The notes under the pieces were generated by a model. It ran no database searches. It had not been told where the DNA came from and saw nothing but the letters and a program-made list of their open reading frames with translations. A stretch of 6,496 nucleotides of DNA from Saonia sp964398035 (GTDB taxonomy: Bacteria; Bacteroidota; Bacteroidia; Flavobacteriales; Flavobacteriaceae), in NCBI GenBank assembly GCA_964398035.1, contig CAYNLI010000131.1, positions 1-6,496 of the forward strand, given 5' to 3'. A program made the translations under genes and the position numbers. The first letter of the stretch is position 1. Each line of letters starts with the position of its first letter. Of the stretch, positions 1 through 5,993 are shown in pieces.

Positions 1-33
1 ATTTATATTAAGGGCAAAATGCTCAAAAACCAT
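1..33 (-). CDS. Divergent gene, 5' end only: probable VOC/glyoxalase-fold protein
   Basis: On the minus strand an ATG at 33-31 opens a frame that reads MVFEHFALNIN and leaves the window with no stop. The pattern F-E-H-F-A-L-N-(I/V) directly after the start is typical of the first beta strand of VOC-superfamily proteins (glyoxalase / bleomycin-resistance / dioxygenase fold), where the early His is often a metal ligand. Only 11 residues are visible, so the family call rests on that short match and the enzymatic role cannot be stated. The gene is divergent from serS, with 92 bases between the two start codons. On its own strand a TACATTTA box (complement of 63-70) is one base off the Bacteroidota -7 consensus and sits about 30 bases before the ATG. 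A chance open stretch is possible. Confidence 0.45.
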   Translation of the reverse strand, partial: MVFEHFALNIN

Positions 34-56
34 ATAAATATTTGTTTTCCTAGTAT

Positions 57-71
57 CTACAGTAAATGTAG
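57..71. repeat. Small inverted repeat between divergent genes
   Basis: CTACA and TGTAG form perfect 5-base arms around a 5-base spacer (GTAAA). The repeat overlaps the possible minus-strand -7 box (63-70) and lies just upstream of the serS promoter, a position where an operator could act on either gene. Arms this short can arise by chance in AT-rich DNA, so a regulatory role is only a possibility. Confidence 0.25.
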
Positions 72-103
72 CTGTTTTAAATGAGAAGATTACCTTAACT
101 TTG
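72..103 (+). promoter_or_regulatory. Bacteroidota-type promoter of serS
   Basis: TAACTTTG at 96-103 is an exact match to the Bacteroidota -7 consensus TAnnTTTG used by the primary sigma factor of this phylum. A weak -33 candidate, CTG at 72-74 (consensus TTG), lies 21 bases upstream, within the usual spacing. Transcription would start near 108-112, leaving a leader of about 15 bases before the serS ATG at 126. There is no recognisable Shine-Dalgarno motif, as is common in this phylum. Confidence 0.7.
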
Positions 104-125
104 TGCCTTTAAAATCTGAAAACAA

Positions 126-1397
126 ATGTTGCAATTACAGACTATTAGAGAAAATAAAGAAGAAATCATCAAGGCATTACAAAAACGTAATCTTGATGCA
201 ACATCGCTTATAGAAAACGTATTGCAGCTAGATGAAAAAAGGCGTTCTACACAAACCCAATTGGACCGTACTTTGGCAGAAGCCAACAACCTATCCAAAG
301 AAATAGGTATGCTCTTTAAAAATGGAAAGCAGCAAGAGGCCAATGCGCTAAAAGAAAAAACTGGGGCATTAAAAGAAGAATCCAAAAAACTTGGAGAGGG
401 TTTAAACAGCACTGCTGATGAGTTACAGACTTTATTGTACCAAATTCCCAATGTTCCCCATGTATCTGTTCCCGCAGGAAGCACCGAAGAGGACAATGAA
501 GAGGTCTTTAAAGAAGGTGAAATTCCTGTTTTAGCAAGTGGTGCTTTACCGCATTGGGAACTGGCAAAGAAATATGACATCATAGATTTTGAATTGGGCG
601 TAAAAATTACTGGTGCCGGCTTCCCGGTCTATAAAGGAAAAGGGGCAAGATTACAACGGGCCTTGATCGCTTATTTTTTGGATAAAAATACCGAGGCTGG
701 TTATACAGAAATTCAAGTACCGCATTTGGTCAATGAAGCATCCGCTTATTGTACAGGACAATTGCCAGATAAGGAAGGGCAAATGTACCATGTAGGGATA
801 GACGACCTGTATTTAATTCCCACAGGAGAAATTCCCATAACCAATATTTTTAGGGACGAAATTGTAAACGAAAAAGACTTCCCTATTCGCTATACAGGTT
901 ATACACCTTGTTTTAGAAGGGAAGCAGGCAGTTATGGCGCACATGTTCGTGGGCTTAACCGTTTGCATCAATTTGATAAGGTAGAAATAGTACGCATAGA
1001 ACATCCCAAAAAATCTTACGAGGCATTGGATGGCATGGTAGAACATGTGAAAAATATTTTGCGGGAGTTAAAATTGCCCTATCGCGTTTTACGTCTATGT
1101 GGTGGTGATTTAGGTTTTACAGCTGCCCTTACCTTTGATTTTGAAGTGTTTTCTACAGCACAAGACCGTTGGCTGGAAATAAGTTCTGTTTCCAATTTTG
1201 AAACCTATCAGGCAAACCGATTGAAATTACGTTATAAAGATGAAAATGGAAAAAATCAATTGGCACACACTTTAAATGGTAGCTCTTTGGCCTTGCCAAG
1301 AGTTTTAGCTGGGATTCTGGAAAACTACCAAACTCCAGAGGGCATAAAAATACCTGAAGTATTGATTCCTTATACCAATTTTAATATTATTGACTAA
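126..1397 (+). CDS. serS: Seryl-tRNA synthetase (class II)
   Basis: This cytoplasmic enzyme activates serine with ATP and loads it onto tRNA-Ser (and tRNA-Sec where present). The 423 residues match the family's usual length. Residues 1 to about 105 are charged and helical, with the opening IRENKEEIIKALQKRN; they form the antiparallel coiled-coil arm that grips the long variable arm of tRNA-Ser. The catalytic class II core follows. T233-G234-E235 is the serine-binding TxE motif. Motif 2 runs about 260-287, with F263-R264-R265-E266 binding ATP and ending in R-L-H-Q-F-D-K-V-E. Motif 3 is 384-402 (N-G-S-S-L-A-L-P-R...E-N-Y-Q), with R392 the conserved arginine. The S-S-L-A-L-P form of motif 3 and the TGE variant are what I expect in Bacteroidota. 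The ATG start is well placed: the family begins just before the IRENKE stretch and a consensus promoter lies directly upstream. No defects are seen. Confidence 0.98.
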   Translation: MLQLQTIRENKEEIIKALQKRNLDATSLIENVLQLDEKRRSTQTQLDRTLAEANNLSKEIGMLFKNGKQQEANALKEKTGALKEESKKLGEGLNSTADELQTLLYQIPNVPHVSVPAGSTEEDNEEVFKEGEIPVLASGALPHWELAKKYDIIDFELGVKITGAGFPVYKGKGARLQRALIAYFLDKNTEAGYTEIQVPHLVNEASAYCTGQLPDKEGQMYHVGIDDLYLIPTGEIPITNIFRDEIVNEKDFPIRYTGYTPCFRREAGSYGAHVRGLNRLHQFDKVEIVRIEHPKKSYEALDGMVEHVKNILRELKLPYRVLRLCGGDLGFTAALTFDFEVFSTAQDRWLEISSVSNFETYQANRLKLRYKDENGKNQLAHTLNGSSLALPRVLAGILENYQTPEGIKIPEVLIPYTNFNIID

Positions 1398-1443
1398 TTT
1401 TAAGTTAAATATTCATAAAATGCAAAAATTATTCAAATAAATA

Positions 1444-1458
1444 CACCTTTAACAGGTG
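1444..1458 (+). terminator. Weak hairpin after serS, possible terminator
   Basis: CACCT (1444-1448) can pair with AGGTG (1454-1458) around a 5-base loop, 46 bases after the serS stop. The following bases, CTAATATTTT, are T-rich but not a clean T-run, and the stem is short. It may end or trim the serS transcript; a strong intrinsic terminator is not evident. Apart from this and the downstream promoter, the AT-rich gap 1398-1583 holds nothing I can identify. Confidence 0.25.
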
Positions 1459-1561
1459 CTAATATTTTGGACTCGCAGTATTATGTTGTAATAAACCAAG
1501 CATTATTCTCTAAAAACAACCCCTTTACAACTCTCTTAACACCATTTTTCCGCAATCTGCG

Positions 1562-1569
1562 TATCTTTG
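1562..1569 (+). promoter_or_regulatory. -7 promoter element of the TPR-protein gene
   Basis: TATCTTTG matches the Bacteroidota -7 consensus TAnnTTTG exactly. Transcription would begin near 1575, about 10 bases before the TTG start at 1584. The -33 element is poor: TTA at 1536-1538 is the nearest match, at 23 bases spacing. Directly upstream of the box, CGCA and TGCG form a perfect 4-base inverted repeat with a 3-base spacer (1551-1561). The box lies inside the longer open frame that begins at 1467, which argues against the upstream start for this gene. Confidence 0.65.
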
Positions 1570-1583
1570 AAAAAACTACACTT

Positions 1584-3368
1584 TTGAAGTCCCTTCTTTT
1601 CATTATTGCATTTTGCTGTTTCCAATCAGTCTTTTCTCAAGACAATTTTTTGGCAAAACAATACCTCAATGATGGTGAATATGAAAAAGCTGTTATTTTC
1701 TATGAAAAGCTAGTAAATCAAAACCCTCGCAGAACAGATTATACTGAAGGACTCATTACTTGTTATCAGCAACTGGAACGCTACCAAGATGTTGAAAACC
1801 TATTGAACAAAAAAATAAATGCTGATAATGTACACCCGGTTTTTTTTGTTGAATTGGGTTACAATTATACTTTACAGGATATACCAGAAAAGGCCATAAC
1901 CTATTATGATGAAGCATTGGTCAAACTAGAAGAAAACCCAAATTTTGGGTATGGCATTGGCTTTCGGTTTCAAAAATATGCCATACTGGATTATGCAATA
2001 AAAGCCTATACCAAAGCAATGGAACTAAATCCTGAACTAAATTTCAATTTTCAACTAGCACGTATTTATGGGGAACAGGGAAACATTTCCCAAATGTATG
2101 ACAGCTATTTGGAACTTATAGTAACAGGTAGAGCCTCAAAAGCCAATGTGCTGCGTAATATTGATGATTTTATTAATGAAGATGCTGAAAATGAAAACAA
2201 TATTAAGCTTAAAAAAATACTACTCCAAAGAGCTCAGAAAACTCCAGATGTATTGTGGAATGAACTTCTAAGTTGGCTTTTTGTACAACAAAAACAATAC
2301 AAAAGCGCCTTTACCCAAGAAAAAGCCATTTATAGGAGAGAACAGCAAAGTTCTTTGTTGCGCATGGAGAATCTAGGAAATGTTGCCTTGGAAGACAATG
2401 CGATGGATACTGCCAAAAATATTTTTCAATATATAGTGGACAATAGCCATGATAAAATTGTTACGCTAAACTCGCAATTGAATCTTATAGATATTGACCT
2501 TTTGGATGCCAATGAAAAAAAGTATGATGAAGTTCTAAAAACATTTGAAAAACTTATAGAACAGTACGGCTACCAACCCAATACATTACAACTGCCCATT
2601 GCCTATGCCAACTTCCTTACTTTTAAAAAAGAAGAGCCAAAACCAGCAATAGACATTCTTAAAAATAGTTTGGAAATGCCCTTAAATAGATTTGGGGAAG
2701 CATTCATAAAAATGGCATTGGGAGATATTCTGGTCTTTGATCAAAAGTTCAATGAAGCACTTATTTATTTTTCTCAGATTCAGAAAAAATTAAAAAACGA
2801 TGTCATGGGACAAAATGCCCGTTTTAAAGTGGCACAAACCAGTTTTTACAAAGGGGATTTTGATTGGGCCCTAACCCAACTAAAAGTATTGCGAAGTTCC
2901 ACATCGCAACTTATTGCCAATGATGCCATGCAATTGAGCTTATTGATTTCAGACAATTCTTTGGAAGATTCAACACAAACTGCGCTTAAAAAATATGCTC
3001 GTGCAGATTTATTGGACTATCAAAACAAAACCAAAGATGCCATTGCCATTTTGGAAGATATTCTACAAAATCATAAAGGTGAAAAAATTGAAGACGAAGC
3101 ACTATTGAAACAGGCGGAGCTTTTAGAAAGCCAAAAAGATTACGAAGCGGCAAAGTTCAATTATCAAAAAATAGTGGAATTCTATGGAAACGATATTTTG
3201 GGTGATGATGCTCATTTTGCTTTGGCAGAACTCTACAGAAATATCTTGAACGAACCAGAAAAGGCCAAACAGCATTATGAGAAAATAATATACAACCATC
3301 AGGATAGCTACTATTTTCCACAGGCAAGGAAGAACTTTAGAATATTACGTGGAGACAGTATTAATTGA
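1584..3368 (+). CDS. Secreted TPR-repeat protein of unknown function
   Basis: The protein is 594 residues if it starts at the TTG at 1584. That start gives a textbook signal peptide: M-K-S, a hydrophobic core LLFIIAFCCF, then S-V-F-S before Q19, the likely cleavage site. It is therefore expected in the periplasm. Its two adjacent cysteines lack the small residue before Cys required of a lipobox. The mature part is alpha-helical throughout, with tetratricopeptide-like repeats: about 20-50 (Y-x-x-x-G-x-Y-E-K-A), 86-120, 138-180, and two more near the C-terminus (about 506-578). The middle is degenerate helical repeat. TPRs bind proteins, so a scaffold or adaptor role is likely; no catalytic motif is seen. 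The open frame extends upstream to a TTG at 1467, but that would bury the signal peptide and include the promoter at 1562-1569. No ATG lies in frame near the signal peptide. I do not recognise a named gene. Confidence 0.85.
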   Translation: MKSLLFIIAFCCFQSVFSQDNFLAKQYLNDGEYEKAVIFYEKLVNQNPRRTDYTEGLITCYQQLERYQDVENLLNKKINADNVHPVFFVELGYNYTLQDIPEKAITYYDEALVKLEENPNFGYGIGFRFQKYAILDYAIKAYTKAMELNPELNFNFQLARIYGEQGNISQMYDSYLELIVTGRASKANVLRNIDDFINEDAENENNIKLKKILLQRAQKTPDVLWNELLSWLFVQQKQYKSAFTQEKAIYRREQQSSLLRMENLGNVALEDNAMDTAKNIFQYIVDNSHDKIVTLNSQLNLIDIDLLDANEKKYDEVLKTFEKLIEQYGYQPNTLQLPIAYANFLTFKKEEPKPAIDILKNSLEMPLNRFGEAFIKMALGDILVFDQKFNEALIYFSQIQKKLKNDVMGQNARFKVAQTSFYKGDFDWALTQLKVLRSSTSQLIANDAMQLSLLISDNSLEDSTQTALKKYARADLLDYQNKTKDAIAILEDILQNHKGEKIEDEALLKQAELLESQKDYEAAKFNYQKIVEFYGNDILGDDAHFALAELYRNILNEPEKAKQHYEKIIYNHQDSYYFPQARKNFRILRGDSIN

Positions 3369-3381
3369 TAAAATCACTGGA

Positions 3382-3405
3382 TTTAAGAGAAACTTGACTC
3401 TTGAA
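3382..3405 (+). other. Hairpin in the spacer between the TPR gene and the DUF4286 gene
   Basis: TTTAAGAG (3382-3389) pairs with CTCTTGAA (3398-3405) in an 8-pair stem with one G-U pair and an 8-base loop. No T-run follows, so it is not a standard intrinsic terminator; it could be an RNA-processing or stability element, or chance. The rest of the 66-base spacer contains no consensus TAnnTTTG box, so the DUF4286 gene is probably read through from upstream. Confidence 0.3.
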
Positions 3406-3434
3406 CATGAAACCTTAAACCGACACTTTAAAAG

Positions 3435-3746
3435 ATGTACATATACAACGTTACCACAAACATAGAAGAAACCGTTCATGAACAATGGATATCATGGATG
3501 AAGGAAACACACATCCCAAATGTACTGGCAACTGGGAAGTTTACAAATGCTAAAATGTGCAAGGTTTTAGTGGAAGAAGATATGGGCGGCGTTACCTATT
3601 CCGTTCAATATTCTGTTTTAGACAGAGAAACTTTGAATAAATATTATGCAGAAGATGCAGATAGATTGCGTGGAGAAGTAACAAAACACTTCCCAAACAA
3701 ATTTGTATCGTTTAGAACAGAGTTGGAAATAATCAGCGAACAATAA
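3435..3746 (+). CDS. DUF4286 family protein
   Basis: This 103-residue protein of unknown function matches what I know of the DUF4286 family, small proteins largely confined to Bacteroidota. The recognisable features are the opening M-Y-I-Y-N-V-T, the W-I-S-W-M-K-E-x-H-I-P-(N/D)-V-L segment (about 18-31), a central T-Y-S-V-Q-Y strand, and F-V-S-F-R-T-E-L-E near the end. Alternating strand and helix segments at this size suggest a small ferredoxin-like alpha/beta fold, perhaps a dimer; that is inference. There is no signal peptide or membrane segment, so it should be cytoplasmic. The ATG has AAAAG just before it but no true Shine-Dalgarno site. The stop is one base before the rsmA start, so the two are almost certainly co-transcribed and probably translationally coupled, suggesting a role near ribosome maturation, without proof. 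Confidence 0.88.
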   Translation: MYIYNVTTNIEETVHEQWISWMKETHIPNVLATGKFTNAKMCKVLVEEDMGGVTYSVQYSVLDRETLNKYYAEDADRLRGEVTKHFPNKFVSFRTELEIISEQ

Positions 3747-3747
3747 C

Positions 3748-4617
3748 ATGTCCAAAAAGAAAAAATACAGTTCCAATTTTAAAAAAGGAAATAAAAAAAA
3801 TTGGCAAGATGAAAGTCCGGTCAAAGCCAAAAAATATTTGGGACAACATTTCTTGAAAGATGAAAAGATTGCTAAAGATATAGCGGACACACTTTCTTTT
3901 AAAGGATATAAAAATGTGTTAGAAATTGGTCCAGGCACCGGAGTTCTTACAAAATATTTATTGCTAAATGACATAGATTTAGTAGCAATGGACCTAGATG
4001 CAGAATCTATCATCTATCTTAACCACAGCTTTTCTTTAGAGCATCCGGAAACCATGCACCGTAAAGGGACTTTTAAGGTTTTGGAGGCCGATTTTTTAAA
4101 ATATGACCTTAGCTCCCTTTTTGGCGATGAGCAATTCGCAATTACTGGTAATTTTCCATATAACATATCCACCCAAATTGTTTTTAAAACGTTGGAAATG
4201 AGGAAACAGATTCCAGAGTTTTCTGGTATGTTTCAAAAAGAAGTGGCACAACGTATTTGTGAAAAAGAAGGCAGTAAAGTTTACGGTATTTTATCCGTAT
4301 TTGTACAGGCATTTTATGATGCAGAGTACCTGTTTACTGTCCCACCATCAGTCTTTAACCCTCCCCCTAAAGTAAATTCTGGAGTCTTACGGTTAACCAG
4401 AAAAGAAAATCAGGATTTAGATTGTGATGAAAAATTGTTTTTCAAGGTTGTAAAAACAGCCTTTAACCAACGAAGAAAAACGTTGCGTAACAGCTTAAAG
4501 ACCTTTTCCCTTTCTGATGTTTTAAAAGAAGATGCTATCTTTGACCAGCGCCCAGAGCAATTATCCGTTGCCGAATTTATTGCGCTGACCAAGAAGATAG
4601 GGCATGACACCGTTTAA
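3748..4617 (+). CDS. rsmA: 16S rRNA (adenine1518/1519-N6)-dimethyltransferase
   Basis: Also called KsgA, this enzyme uses S-adenosylmethionine to dimethylate two adjacent adenosines in the 3'-terminal hairpin (helix 45) of 16S rRNA, a late step and checkpoint in small-subunit assembly. The Rossmann methyltransferase core begins at K-K-Y-L-G-Q-H-F-L (28-36). Motif I, L-E-I-G-P-G-T-G (58-65), binds SAM. D82 in the A-M-D-L-D stretch fits the SAM-ribose acid position, and A-D-F (114-116) the adenine contact. N135-F-P-Y138 is the catalytic motif IV (usually NLPY). The C-terminal helical domain includes V-F-N-P-P-P-K-V-N-S and F-N-Q-R-R-K-T-L-R-N. The 289 residues are slightly long because of a lysine-rich leader (residues 3-22). 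No other usable start lies before the core, so the ATG at 3748 stands. The 3' end overlaps mgtE. Confidence 0.97.
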   Translation: MSKKKKYSSNFKKGNKKNWQDESPVKAKKYLGQHFLKDEKIAKDIADTLSFKGYKNVLEIGPGTGVLTKYLLLNDIDLVAMDLDAESIIYLNHSFSLEHPETMHRKGTFKVLEADFLKYDLSSLFGDEQFAITGNFPYNISTQIVFKTLEMRKQIPEFSGMFQKEVAQRICEKEGSKVYGILSVFVQAFYDAEYLFTVPPSVFNPPPKVNSGVLRLTRKENQDLDCDEKLFFKVVKTAFNQRRKTLRNSLKTFSLSDVLKEDAIFDQRPEQLSVAEFIALTKKIGHDTV

Positions 4618-5956
4618 ACTAACAGACGAACTTGTAGCTGATATTGAACAGCTCATTGAAAACCAAAATGACAAGGAACTTACTTCCCTTATGGAAGAGT
4701 TTCATTATGCGGATATCGCAGAAATCATTGATGAACTCAACAAGGATAATGCCACCTATCTTATTAAACTTTTGGATAGTGACAAAACATCCGATGTCCT
4801 TACCGAGGTAGACGATGATGTTCGTGAAGCCATTTTAAACAACTTTTCTGCCAAAGAAATTGCCGGGGAAATTAACGAATTGGATACCGATGATGCTGCA
4901 GATATCATTGGTGAACTGCCTAAAGGAATTGTACAAGAGGTAATCTCAGAGATTGAGGATAAGGAACATGCAAAAGATATTGTTGACCTACTTAGGTATG
5001 ATGAGGATTCTGCTGGTGGGTTAATGGCAAAAGAACTTGTTAAGGTCAATGAAAATTGGACCGTGACTAGATGCGTTAAAGAAATGCGGGCACAAGCTGA
5101 AAATGTGACTCGGGTACATTCCATCTATGTAGTGGACAATGATGAAAAACTCAAAGGCCGCCTTTCCTTAAAAGACTTGCTGATTGTGTCAACAGAAACC
5201 CATATCAAGGAAATTTATATCCCAAAAGTAAATTCTGTAAAAGTTACCGAAGATGCTGAGGATGTTGCCAAGATTATGTCCAAATACGATTTGGAAGCCA
5301 TTCCCGTGGTTGATGAAATGGGCGTGTTGGTCGGACGTATTACTATTGATGATATTATAGATGTAATAAAAGAAGAAGCTGAGAAGGATTACCAATTGGC
5401 AGCAGGTATTTCCCAAGATGTAGAAGCAGATGATAGTATTTGGGAATTGACCCGTGCCCGATTGCCATGGCTTATCTTAGGCCTTTTCGGAGGTTTGGGC
5501 GCTGCGGCCATTATGGGAAATTTTGAGGAAATACTCAGTAATCATGCTATTCTATTTTACTTTACCCCATTGATTGCCGCTATGGCCGGTAATGTTGGGG
5601 TACAGTCCAGTGCCATTATTGTGCAAGGTCTAGCAAATGATGATTTAAAAGGAAGTATTAGCAACCGCTTGTGGAAAGAGATGCTTTTGGCGCTATTGAA
5701 CGGACTTATTTTGGCAGCAATACTATTGTTGTTCACTTGGTTTTGGAATGGGGATTTTTATATTGCTTTGGCAATTTCTATCTCTTTAGTCGCTGTAATC
5801 GTTGTAGCTGGTATTATTGGCACCTTTGTTCCTTTGTTTTTGGACAAAAGAGGCATTGATCCCGCCATTGCCACTGGCCCTTTTATTACTACCAGTAATG
5901 ATATTTTTGGCATCCTCATCTACTTTTGGATTGCTAAGTTGATACTGGGAATTTAA
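4604..5956 (+). CDS. mgtE: Magnesium transporter MgtE
   Basis: This is an inner-membrane Mg2+ channel whose cytoplasmic domains sense magnesium and close the pore when it is plentiful. The 450 residues match the family. Order: an acidic helical N domain (about 1-135, with E-L-D-T-D-D-A-A-D-I-I), ending in Y-D-E-D-S-A-G-G-L-M; a pair of CBS domains (about 140-255); a linker (plug) helix; and a five-helix pore domain from about L287. Family hallmarks in the pore are P322 and A-G-N-V-G-V-Q-S-S (328-336), and A-T-G-P-F-I-T-T-S-N-D (423-433). D433 aligns by position and context with the pore Asp432 of Thermus thermophilus MgtE, which holds the Mg2+. The ATG lies 14 bases inside rsmA in another frame, so translation is probably coupled. 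No Mg2+-responsive leader is visible, as expected for an internal operon gene. Confidence 0.96.
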   Translation: MTPFKLTDELVADIEQLIENQNDKELTSLMEEFHYADIAEIIDELNKDNATYLIKLLDSDKTSDVLTEVDDDVREAILNNFSAKEIAGEINELDTDDAADIIGELPKGIVQEVISEIEDKEHAKDIVDLLRYDEDSAGGLMAKELVKVNENWTVTRCVKEMRAQAENVTRVHSIYVVDNDEKLKGRLSLKDLLIVSTETHIKEIYIPKVNSVKVTEDAEDVAKIMSKYDLEAIPVVDEMGVLVGRITIDDIIDVIKEEAEKDYQLAAGISQDVEADDSIWELTRARLPWLILGLFGGLGAAAIMGNFEEILSNHAILFYFTPLIAAMAGNVGVQSSAIIVQGLANDDLKGSISNRLWKEMLLALLNGLILAAILLLFTWFWNGDFYIALAISISLVAVIVVAGIIGTFVPLFLDKRGIDPAIATGPFITTSNDIFGILIYFWIAKLILGI

Positions 5957-5993
5957 TTTGAGTTACCGTTTCCATAAAAAATCCATTTGTTCA

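Noticed and set aside
95..583. Minus-strand open frames opposite serS, rsmA and mgtE (for example 95-583, 3618-4013, 4756-5124)
   Set aside because: They are rich in Ser/Cys/Phe in the manner of antisense shadows, match no family I know, and lie fully opposite well-supported genes.
1420..1440. Tiny frame MQKLFK after serS
   Set aside because: Six codons in AT-rich spacer with no start signal or context; indistinguishable from chance.
1467..1583. N-terminal extension of the TPR protein from the TTG at 1467
   Set aside because: It contains the consensus promoter box, places the hydrophobic signal segment about 40 residues inside the protein, and has no family-like sequence.
1611..1622. Possible lipobox in the TPR protein signal peptide (adjacent cysteines C11, C12)
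   Set aside because: The residue before the first Cys is Phe, not Gly/Ala/Ser, and the hydrophobic core continues past the cysteines to a better cleavage site after S18.
5671..5859. Second plus-strand open frame inside mgtE
   Set aside because: It is an out-of-frame reading of the mgtE membrane region, with no start signal and no independent features.
5982..5989. TCCATTTG as a promoter for the cyclase-family gene
   Set aside because: It misses the conserved A of TAnnTTTG and lies only 4 bases before the ATG, so transcription would begin at or inside the coding sequence.
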